From assembly GCA_012728785.1 (NCBI GenBank), contig JAAYEK010000097.1, positions 1 to 40,076 of the forward strand: DNA of 40,076 nt. Direction: 5' to 3'. Numbering within the stretch: position 1 is the stretch's first letter; each line of letters begins with the position of its first letter. The DNA is from Bacillota bacterium (lineage in GTDB: Bacteria > Bacillota > UBA4882 > UBA8346). The notes beneath the pieces are model-generated. The model was not told the DNA's origin, ran no database searches, and saw only the letters and a list, made by a program, of their open reading frames with translations. Shown here one piece after another: positions 33,940 through 40,076 of the stretch. Both the position numbers and the translations under genes were made by a program.

Positions 33940-35136
33940 ATGGAACGAAAAATTATGCATATTGATATGGACGCTTTTTTTGCCGCAGTGGAACAGCATG
34001 ATAATCCGGCTTATCAGGGTAAACCGGTAATTGTTGGAGGCGATCCTAATTCTAGGGGAGTAGTTTCAACTTGTTCATATGAAGCCCGGAAGTTTGGGAT
34101 TCATTCGGCAATGCCCATTGGGGAGGCATTCCGCCGTTGCCCACAGGGGATTTTTGTACCGGTAAGGGGGCGGCGTTATGCCGAAGTATCCGGAGCAATC
34201 ATGAAAATAATGAACCAGTACACTCCGTTAGTGGAACCTCTGTCACTCGATGAGGCATTCCTGGATTTAAGCGGTTCCGAACGATTATTTGGTCCGGCGG
34301 AACAAATAGGACGTGAAATTGTGAACCGGATCAGATCAGAACTGGGGCTTTCGGCTTCAGTAGGATTAGCGCCCAATAAGTTCTTGGCCAAACTCGCTTC
34401 CGACTTGGAAAAACCTGGTGGTTTCGTGATCATTACCGCTGATAATATGGCGGAGATTTTAGAGGATCTTCCCATTGGGAGATTATGGGGGGTAGGCCCT
34501 AAAACCGAAGCCCATCTTTTTGAAATAGGGATTCGCACTATTGGAATGTTGCGGCGGGCTAATCCAACCCTTCTGACTGACAGACTAGGAGAATCCGGGC
34601 GTCAGTTATATCAATTATCATTGGGCAGAGATGATCGCCAGGTTGAAACTGAAGAAGACCAAAAAAGCGTTGGACATGAGATTACTTTTCAAGATGATAC
34701 CGATGATCGGGAGTTTTTAGCCGGAGTTTTGTTATGGCTTACCGAGCAAGTGGCGGTAAGGCTAAGGAGACTTAATTTAAAGGGACGAGTCATTACCGTA
34801 AAAATACGTGATCTTAATTTTAATACTTTAACTAAAAGAGTAACTTTGGGTAAAACAACTGATTTTGAAGAAGAAATTTTCCGGGAGGCGCTCCGATTAG
34901 CGGAACAGGTCAAATGGGGCGCTAAGAAGGTGAGATTGATCGGTGTTAGCGTTAGTGGATTTGATGATCGAAAACCGGAACAATTAGGCTTGTTTGATGA
35001 ACTTGATCAAGAAAATGATAAGGATTTGGGGAAATTGCACCAAACCGTTGATGAGCTCCGGGACCGGTTTGGAGCAGATATTATTCTTAAAGGAACCTCG
35101 CTTCAAATTAAAGAAAGGTTTAAACAGGGACATTGA
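33940..35136 (+). CDS. dinB: DNA polymerase IV (Y family)
   Basis: An error-prone translesion polymerase of 398 residues. The catalytic carboxylates are D9 in I-D-M-D and D104/E105 in S-L-D-E-A-F-L-D. The finger motif C-S-Y-E-A-R-K-F-G-I is intact, and a beta-clamp binding motif Q-L-G-L-F lies near residue 350. TTG 33922 overlaps the site region; ATG 33940 has AAGGTGA at 5 nt and is used. A perfect LexA box lies in the promoter, so the gene is part of the SOS response. It converges with the GH1 gene. Confidence 0.96.
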   Translation: MERKIMHIDMDAFFAAVEQHDNPAYQGKPVIVGGDPNSRGVVSTCSYEARKFGIHSAMPIGEAFRRCPQGIFVPVRGRRYAEVSGAIMKIMNQYTPLVEPLSLDEAFLDLSGSERLFGPAEQIGREIVNRIRSELGLSASVGLAPNKFLAKLASDLEKPGGFVIITADNMAEILEDLPIGRLWGVGPKTEAHLFEIGIRTIGMLRRANPTLLTDRLGESGRQLYQLSLGRDDRQVETEEDQKSVGHEITFQDDTDDREFLAGVLLWLTEQVAVRLRRLNLKGRVITVKIRDLNFNTLTKRVTLGKTTDFEEEIFREALRLAEQVKWGAKKVRLIGVSVSGFDDRKPEQLGLFDELDQENDKDLGKLHQTVDELRDRFGADIILKGTSLQIKERFKQGH

Positions 35137-35167
35137 TAAGGGAAATTAATTTTTTTAGATAAATGTC

Positions 35168-35202
35168 TAGGCTAGCAGGAAACGAAGCTTCCGACTAGCC
35201 TA
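35168..35202. terminator. Shared hairpin between dinB and the GH1 gene
   Basis: An 8-bp outer stem (35168-35175 with 35195-35202) extended by an inner GGAA/TTCC pairing. No long T run follows on either strand, so its strength as a terminator is uncertain. Confidence 0.55.
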
Positions 35203-35224
35203 TGGTGATAACTGGGTACTTACC

Positions 35225-36538
35225 TCAACTATTCGAAAGATATTTAGCGATCATCTCTTGGGTTACAGCCTTTTTTGCGCAGATTTCACTATAAAACCTG
35301 CCACTTTGGCGAATTGTTCGTTTTTGAGTCTCAAAGTCATTAGCGACCAACCCAAAACGACCGCTCTCTCCTTCAGACCATTCAAAATTATCCAACAGTG
35401 TCCAGTGATAATAGCGTTCTACCGGAATGCCTTCATTACATAACCGGACAATTTGGCGCAAATGTTCATAGATAAACAGGGAACGTTGGGTATCTTCGGT
35501 GTCGCAAATACCATTCTCAGTAATATAAATAGGGGCTTGATATTGAGCGTAGTATTTACGACAAAGCCGGTATAAACCTTCCGGGTAAATTTCCCAGCCT
35601 AGATCATTTACAGGAACGTTTTCTTTTACTTTTAATTCGCCGAACATAATTGTGGGATCAAATTTGAAACTGACTAGATCCCGGGAGTAATAATTGATAC
35701 CAAGAAAATCATAGTATTTTCCCCGGCCCAACGGGTGGCCGCCCATACCCAAGGGAAAACTAAATTTACCCGTAGCCATACTTTTTAAAAATAAATCTTG
35801 AAATATATATTGAATTGATTTTGCTGGAAGTTGGTTACGCCATTTGCCGTCTTCCGGATCGAAAATACGGAGATGATGGGCTACACCTACTAATGTTTTT
35901 CCTGGATAATTTCGTTTGGACCGAATCCGGTGAATTTCGCGATAACTTTGAATATGGGCCGCCACTATATGGCGCATAGCTTTAAACATAGCAAAGATAT
36001 CGGTTTTTCCAGGTGGCCAGGTACCTCGGACGTAACCATAGATTAAAAAAACGTTGGGTTCATTAATTGTAATCCAATCATTAACCAGATCACCAAGTTC
36101 ACTTACGACATATTCGGTATATTTACGAAATAGTTCAACAGCTTGGGAATTTTCCCACCCTCCCAAATCGTCAAACCAGATAGGGTTAGTGAAATGGTGT
36201 AAAGTAACCAGAGGCTTAATCCCGTTTTGCAACAAGAAACTAATTTCATCCCGGTAATGGGCGATAGCCGCTTCGTTATATTTGCCCTGTTCCGGTTCGA
36301 TCCGGCTCCATTCCAACCCCATCCGATAAAGATCATGGTGGAGATCTTTCATGATCTGGATATCGTCGCGATACTGGTTCCAATGATCCGCAGCCCGGTA
36401 ACAACTGGTGTTATCATTGATGTGTCCGGGGGTTTGACACCACTTATACCAGGAATTGTTTGTATCGCCACCTTCTATTTGAGTGGCTGAAGTAGCGCTA
36501 CCTAATAAAAAACCTTTAGGAAGTTGCAACTCGTTCAT
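35225..36538 (-). CDS. Beta-glycosidase, glycoside hydrolase family 1
   Basis: A 437-residue cytoplasmic TIM-barrel enzyme. It opens L-P-K-G-F-L-L-G-S-A-T-S-A-T-Q. The acid/base is E160 in T-I-N-E-P-N and the nucleophile E341 in I-T-E-N-G; the aglycone-side motif W-T-L-L-D-N-F-E-W is intact. It should hydrolyse beta-glucosides or related beta-glycosides imported from outside. ATG 36568 would add ten residues, but ATG 36538 has AGGGGG at about 7 nt. It lies on the same strand as the LacI-led operon but dinB separates them, so it has its own promoter. Confidence 0.93.
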   Translation of the reverse strand: MNELQLPKGFLLGSATSATQIEGGDTNNSWYKWCQTPGHINDNTSCYRAADHWNQYRDDIQIMKDLHHDLYRMGLEWSRIEPEQGKYNEAAIAHYRDEISFLLQNGIKPLVTLHHFTNPIWFDDLGGWENSQAVELFRKYTEYVVSELGDLVNDWITINEPNVFLIYGYVRGTWPPGKTDIFAMFKAMRHIVAAHIQSYREIHRIRSKRNYPGKTLVGVAHHLRIFDPEDGKWRNQLPAKSIQYIFQDLFLKSMATGKFSFPLGMGGHPLGRGKYYDFLGINYYSRDLVSFKFDPTIMFGELKVKENVPVNDLGWEIYPEGLYRLCRKYYAQYQAPIYITENGICDTEDTQRSLFIYEHLRQIVRLCNEGIPVERYYHWTLLDNFEWSEGESGRFGLVANDFETQKRTIRQSGRFYSEICAKKAVTQEMIAKYLSNS

Positions 36539-36626
36539 AGCGATGCCCCCTGAAAAGTTATTATCCATATTTCGAGTATATACCGAAAAGAAAAGTTTAA
36601 CAACTATTGGCGAATATTTTTGAAGA

Positions 36627-36660
36627 CCCCCTGCGTAAGATGTAGGAGTTGAACAGGGGG
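36627..36660 (+). promoter_or_regulatory. Hairpin that sequesters the ribosome binding site of the L,D-transpeptidase gene
   Basis: CCCCCTG (36627-36633) pairs perfectly with CAGGGGG (36654-36660). The second arm is the only plausible Shine-Dalgarno sequence of the GTG at 36668. If this leader is transcribed, translation would need the stem to open. Confidence 0.45.
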
Positions 36661-36667
36661 TTTATTA

Positions 36668-37822
36668 GTGACAAGAAAACAACTGACGATTATTCTTTTA
36701 TGGTTGGGATTATTACTTACCCGGATCCCGGTTTTAGCAGAGGATAATTCCTGGACGATTATGATCAATATTCCCGAATACCGACTATTTTTATATCATA
36801 ATGGCGCATTGTTAAAAACATATAAGGTAGCGGTTGGAAAAAATAATAGTCCGTCTCCAACAGGGGAATTTCGGATCATCAATAAAGTGGTTAATCCAAC
36901 TTGGTATCCGGAGAAACGCGCAGCGATCCCGCCGGGCCCTCAAAACCCCTTAGGAAAATATTGGATGGGATTGGACAGCAAAGGATATGGAATTCATGGA
37001 AATTCAGCTCCTTGGTCAATTGGCGCGCCCGCTTCCAGGGGATGTTTTCGAATGGACAACGAGGCAATCAAGGAGTTGTTTACCCTTGTTCCCCTTGGAA
37101 CATTGGTTAAAGTTAATTATGACATTATAAAGTGTAAAATTGACAACTACAATCAGGCTTGGCTTGAAATTTTTCCCGATATCTATCACCGGTTTAAACT
37201 TGAAACCAGAGTTCAACAGGCCTTAGCAGAGTTAGACTGGAAATATGTGCCCCATCAAAAGGCCTTATCAACATTGATTACTGCTAAAAAACCATTATTA
37301 GTAATGATTCCGAGAAAAGTTAGTATTGGAGGCGATTATCGAGAGCAGGAACTCGACGGATTTTATTGGAATGGCCGTGTTTATCTTAGTCGGCAATTTT
37401 TGGAAAGTAATTTTCCAGCAATAATAAATTATGACCAAGTCTTTTCGCAATTTAGCTCCTGGGATCTAGATGGTATGTCCGAATTGGTACGAAAAGCTCT
37501 TAATTGGAATGATAACTTTAACCTAATATCGGTTAGAACTTTAAAAGTATTATTGAACGATGAAAAACTTAATGATGCCGGGCGTTTTGGAAATCAAGGA
37601 GAGCCCCAGATAAATTATTCAAAAATCAATAATTGGTTTGCAGATAAACAGCTTCCAAAACCGAAATTGATAGCGACAATCCCTGATGGGTCTCAATTTT
37701 CCGACGATAATATAGAAAACTTATGGGTTGAACCAAAGGTATTGACAGTTGGGTTGAATGGATTTAGTCACTATTTTGATGAAACTTCCTTAACGGTATT
37801 TATCTATTATAACCTCAGGTAA
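36668..37822 (+). CDS. Secreted L,D-transpeptidase (YkuD domain)
   Basis: A 384-residue cell-wall enzyme. Signal peptide or anchor at about residues 5-24 (ending V-L-A-E). The YkuD catalytic domain lies at about 28-150, with H110 and the active cysteine C126 in S-R-G-C-F-R-M, which forms 3-3 crosslinks or links proteins to peptidoglycan. The C-terminal 200 residues include G-F-Y-W-N-G-R-V-Y-L-S, which resembles copper-amine-oxidase-N-like stalk repeats and may bind wall or substrate. The start is GTG with the site inside a hairpin. Single gene; the CheX gene follows after 165 bp. Confidence 0.9.
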   Translation: MTRKQLTIILLWLGLLLTRIPVLAEDNSWTIMINIPEYRLFLYHNGALLKTYKVAVGKNNSPSPTGEFRIINKVVNPTWYPEKRAAIPPGPQNPLGKYWMGLDSKGYGIHGNSAPWSIGAPASRGCFRMDNEAIKELFTLVPLGTLVKVNYDIIKCKIDNYNQAWLEIFPDIYHRFKLETRVQQALAELDWKYVPHQKALSTLITAKKPLLVMIPRKVSIGGDYREQELDGFYWNGRVYLSRQFLESNFPAIINYDQVFSQFSSWDLDGMSELVRKALNWNDNFNLISVRTLKVLLNDEKLNDAGRFGNQGEPQINYSKINNWFADKQLPKPKLIATIPDGSQFSDDNIENLWVEPKVLTVGLNGFSHYFDETSLTVFIYYNLR

Positions 37823-37920
37823 CATTGATCTGTCAGCATAATTATACGAAGTTCATTATCTTTGCCCGACCTTTTTTTAGAAAATTCAGTTCTAGAGCTC
37901 AATATTTTGCTAAACGTGCC

Positions 37921-37966
37921 GATAATAAGGAGGAAAAAGAAAAACAGCGCCGAAAAACTTATTATC
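37921..37966 (+). repeat. 9-bp inverted repeat upstream of the CheX gene
   Basis: GATAATAAG and CTTATTATC pair perfectly around a 28-nt loop, ending about 10 nt before the CheX ribosome binding site (GAGGTG). It may be an operator or an RNA structure; the AT-rich arms make chance occurrence possible. Confidence 0.3.
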
Positions 37967-37987
37967 TTTAAAATATCGAGGTGTCTC

Positions 37988-38458
37988 ATGAAAGTAGAAT
38001 TTGTAAATCCATTTGTATCAGCAGCCTTTATGGTTTTAGAAAAGGTTGGAAAAACAAAAGTTGGTAAGGGCACTTTAAGTCTAGCGACTTCTCCAATTGC
38101 CGGAATGGATGTTAATACCGTAATTGGGGTGACCGGAGATATTCTAGGACAAGTTATTTTTAGCATGTCTACGGATACAGCCCAGAAATTGGCTTCAGTA
38201 ATGTTAATGGGTTTACCCATTGGCGATTTTGATGAGATTGCCAAGAGCGCCATCAGTGAACTAGGTAATATTATTACAGGGAATGCCGCCACCGAATTGG
38301 GGAATAACGGATTTTGTTGCAATATCACCCCCCCGTCTTTGTTTATGGGGAAAGAAGTCCAGGTTTCAATTAAAGATTTGCAAATTCTTTTGATTCCAGT
38401 ATCGACTGATTTAGGTGACATCAATATTTATGTTGCTTTAAGAGAAGCAGATAAATAG
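37988..38458 (+). CDS. CheX-like chemotaxis phosphatase-family protein
   Basis: A 156-residue CheC/CheX-type fold. The catalytic signature E-x2-N is present as S-E-L-G-N-I-I-T-G-N, near residue 90, and the start VEFVNPFVSAA is typical. CheX dephosphorylates CheY-P in chemotaxis, and stand-alone members also act with other response regulators. A longer in-frame start at 37862 adds 42 residues without family features; ATG 37988 has GAGGTG at about 6 nt. The HD-GYP gene follows after 26 nt, so they form one operon. Confidence 0.88.
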   Translation: MKVEFVNPFVSAAFMVLEKVGKTKVGKGTLSLATSPIAGMDVNTVIGVTGDILGQVIFSMSTDTAQKLASVMLMGLPIGDFDEIAKSAISELGNIITGNAATELGNNGFCCNITPPSLFMGKEVQVSIKDLQILLIPVSTDLGDINIYVALREADK

Positions 38459-38484
38459 TATCTGGAGGCAGATGGAGGAAAGGT

Positions 38485-39597
38485 ATGAAATTGGCTCAAG
38501 TGTCGGCCTTGGTTCCAGGGATGATTTTAGCCAAAGATTTGTTGCAACGTAATGGTATTCTATTAGTAAATAAGGGTACTGTATTAACGGCGGAACTAAT
38601 CACCAAATTAAAGTTTTGGGGGTTTTACGAAGTAGAAATTGAAGAACCGCCAATATCGCTTAAAGATCAACAAGAAGCCGCTGTCGCTCCTCAAATAGCT
38701 GCTGCTCATGACCGGGTAGTTGGGATTACCGAAAATATAATGTCTGCCGGTGAATCCAAGGATATTGACACTAATTTACTCCGGGGAATGATTGGCGATC
38801 TTGATTCCCAAATAGATTTAAATACAAATGTACTTTTAAACCTTAGTCATATTAAAACTCATGATAATTATTTGTTCTCTCATGTTACCAATGTGGCTAT
38901 TTTAGCGATGATTATTGGAAAAGAAATGAAGCTGAGCGAGGTAGAACAAAAAGAGCTGGGTTTAGCCGCTCTTTTGCATGATTTTGGCATGACCCGGATT
39001 TCAAATAGTATCTATGATAAAAGTCAACCCCTGTCTCCGGATGAATGGATGGAAATAAAGCGACATCCTGATTATAGCATGGAACTATTGAAGCAGTCAG
39101 GCGGTTTTTCCGAAGCGGTCCTCCGTGGTGTGTATGAACATCATGAAAGAATTGACGGTAGCGGATACCCAAAAGGAATTAAAGGTCAAGATATTTGTTT
39201 GTTTGGGAAAATAGTCGCTGTCGCTGATGTCTACGATGCCTGTATATCTCCGCGGAAACACCGTAAACGGATGACACCCTATGATGCCCTAAAGAATTTA
39301 TTAGGTCAACCTCATCTTTTTGATATCCAAATCCTAAAATCATTCGTCTCTTGTATGGCTATTTATCCAATCGGAAGTTTTGTTAAACTGAATACCGGCC
39401 AAACCGCAAAAGTAATTGGGATTAATCATGGCGCCCCATTTCGTCCTGAAATTCGGATCTATCTGGATCAAAACGGTGAATTGCTAAAACCGCCGATCCG
39501 AATTAATTTATTTGAACCTCAGTATATTCAAACTTATATTCAAACCACTTTAGAATCCCAAGAGGCGGAGGAAATTTTCGACTTGATCGAAAAGTAA
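38485..39597 (+). CDS. HD-GYP domain protein, probable c-di-GMP phosphodiesterase
   Basis: A 370-residue cytoplasmic protein. The N-terminal 55 residues (L-V-P-G-M-I-L-A-K-D with V-N-K-G-T-V-L-T) are the usual HD-GYP-associated region. The HD-GYP domain is at about 125-300: H-D at 165-166, and H-H-E-R-I-D-G-S-G-Y-P at 219-229. A C-terminal tail with a beta-strand segment follows. All metal ligands of the core motif are present, so c-di-GMP hydrolysis is likely. GGAGG precedes the ATG. It is co-transcribed with the CheX gene, suggesting an effect on motility or surface behaviour. Confidence 0.92.
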   Translation: MKLAQVSALVPGMILAKDLLQRNGILLVNKGTVLTAELITKLKFWGFYEVEIEEPPISLKDQQEAAVAPQIAAAHDRVVGITENIMSAGESKDIDTNLLRGMIGDLDSQIDLNTNVLLNLSHIKTHDNYLFSHVTNVAILAMIIGKEMKLSEVEQKELGLAALLHDFGMTRISNSIYDKSQPLSPDEWMEIKRHPDYSMELLKQSGGFSEAVLRGVYEHHERIDGSGYPKGIKGQDICLFGKIVAVADVYDACISPRKHRKRMTPYDALKNLLGQPHLFDIQILKSFVSCMAIYPIGSFVKLNTGQTAKVIGINHGAPFRPEIRIYLDQNGELLKPPIRINLFEPQYIQTYIQTTLESQEAEEIFDLIEK

Positions 39598-39633
39598 AGG
39601 TTGTGGCTTTGATAATTGTTGATTATAAAATAT

Positions 39634-39661
39634 AAATCCGGATTTAACCGGATTTTTTTTA
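39634..39661 (+). terminator. Rho-independent terminator after the HD-GYP gene
   Basis: An 8-bp stem (39634-39641 with 39648-39655), 6-nt loop and eight T residues. Confidence 0.85.
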
Positions 39662-39915
39662 TTTGATAAATTTGATAAATAGGTATCTAGGAATAGCTTG
39701 ATTCCAAAAAACGCCACTACTATTGAGTCGGGCTTTATGATAATATTTTTATGTTAACTCATTCGATCGATTTTTTTCTGATGAAACAAGCTATCTGTAT
39801 GTATTGTAAGTTAGGCTTCGAAGCAAATCCAAGCCAATGCCCTTTAAGGGGAAGGGTCGCTTTTAGATGGAGAGTTTGGGCTCACAAGAGTATTTTCTGA
39901 GTAGGAGGATCTAAA
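39662..39915 (+). promoter_or_regulatory. Leader of the last gene, no recognised element
   Basis: The gap holds a short inverted repeat (CCCTT/AAGGG near 39840-39850) and a GAG/CTC stem after it. The tract around 39830-39865 looks faintly like part of a cobalamin-type leader but lacks the B12 box and other conserved blocks, so I do not call a riboswitch. Confidence 0.25.
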
Positions 39916-40076
39916 GTGAATAAACGACTAATTGACTTACGTTTATGGCTGATATTGATAGTTTTTTTGCTAACGGTAGGCGTATTATTTGGAGGACAGA
40001 AGCTTACGGCCAGGTTTCGAGTGGAAAATCCGGTTCGGCAAGCAATCGGCGCTATTAAATCAGTACGAGATTTTCA
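39916..40076 (+). CDS. Membrane-anchored protein, 3' partial
   Basis: GTG 39916 with TAGGAGGAT at about 6 nt opens a frame to the window edge (53 codons). The N-terminus has a basic start M-N-K-R-L-I and one transmembrane segment at about residues 8-27, then an extracytoplasmic start Q-K-L-T-A-R-F-R-V. The product is not recognisable from this much sequence. The frame is cut by the window end, not by a stop. Confidence 0.65.
   Translation, partial: MNKRLIDLRLWLILIVFLLTVGVLFGGQKLTARFRVENPVRQAIGAIKSVRDF

Noticed and set aside
37862-37987. N-terminal extension of the CheX protein
   Set aside because: The 42 additional residues are Lys/Leu-rich without family features, and the internal ATG has a good ribosome binding site.
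39780-39900. Possible cobalamin or c-di-AMP riboswitch before the last gene
   Set aside because: Only isolated short resemblances; the conserved boxes of either class are missing.
1-40076. CRISPR arrays, tRNA or rRNA genes, insertion sequences with transposases
   Set aside because: No regularly spaced direct repeats, tRNA arm patterns, rRNA blocks or transposase-like frames were seen when reading the window.

Overview
The window reads as chromosome of a spore-forming Bacillota lineage. The support is a ylbJ-type sporulation membrane protein, a CGAAC-N4-GTTCG LexA box in front of dinB, strong GGAGG-type ribosome binding sites almost everywhere, a clostridial glutaredoxin/AhpF-like redox pair, and a type II toxin-antitoxin module. 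The sugar-binding protein of the ABC transporter has a signal peptide without a lipobox cysteine, which is unusual for a monoderm Firmicute and hints at a diderm or otherwise atypical lineage. Genus-level placement cannot be made from the sequence alone.

Layout. 1-8.9 kb is housekeeping: the end of a DUF2935 protein, a UPF0182 membrane protein, pyrF, trpS, a DUF1015 protein, a small unknown gene and thrC. 9.1-12.2 kb is a two-gene sugar-salvage cassette (GH3 glycosidase and PfkB kinase) behind a perfect GCAAACGTTTGC palindrome. 12.2-15.8 kb holds a flavodoxin, a 2TM protein, and a cell-envelope unit of ECF sigma factor, zinc-finger anti-sigma and an exported bactofilin-like membrane protein. 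15.8-19.7 kb is a decayed, AT-rich accessory region with gene remnants (including an SGNH-hydrolase pseudogene), a Phd-like/HicA-like toxin-antitoxin pair and two unrecognised genes. 19.7-21.6 kb has the glutaredoxin/flavoprotein pair and a MATE-transporter remnant. 21.6-26.6 kb has a fused OtsA-OtsB trehalose enzyme, a decayed secreted protein gene, a DEDDh exonuclease and ylbJ.

26.9-33.7 kb is the main catabolic operon, read on the minus strand: LacI regulator, GH52-like glycosidase, sugar-binding protein and two permeases. No ATPase gene is present, so a shared MsmX-type ATPase elsewhere is implied. The regulator's leader carries an AAACGTTT operator core also found in front of the GH3 cassette, suggesting one regulon. 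33.9-36.5 kb is SOS-controlled dinB converging with a GH1 beta-glycosidase. 36.7-40.1 kb has an L,D-transpeptidase whose ribosome binding site lies in a hairpin, a CheX/HD-GYP signalling pair, and the start of a membrane-anchored protein.

The metabolic theme is uptake of plant-type oligosaccharides, intracellular hydrolysis by GH52-like, GH1 and GH3 enzymes, and phosphorylation by the PfkB kinase. No CRISPR array, rRNA or tRNA was seen. At least four loci are clear or likely pseudogenes.
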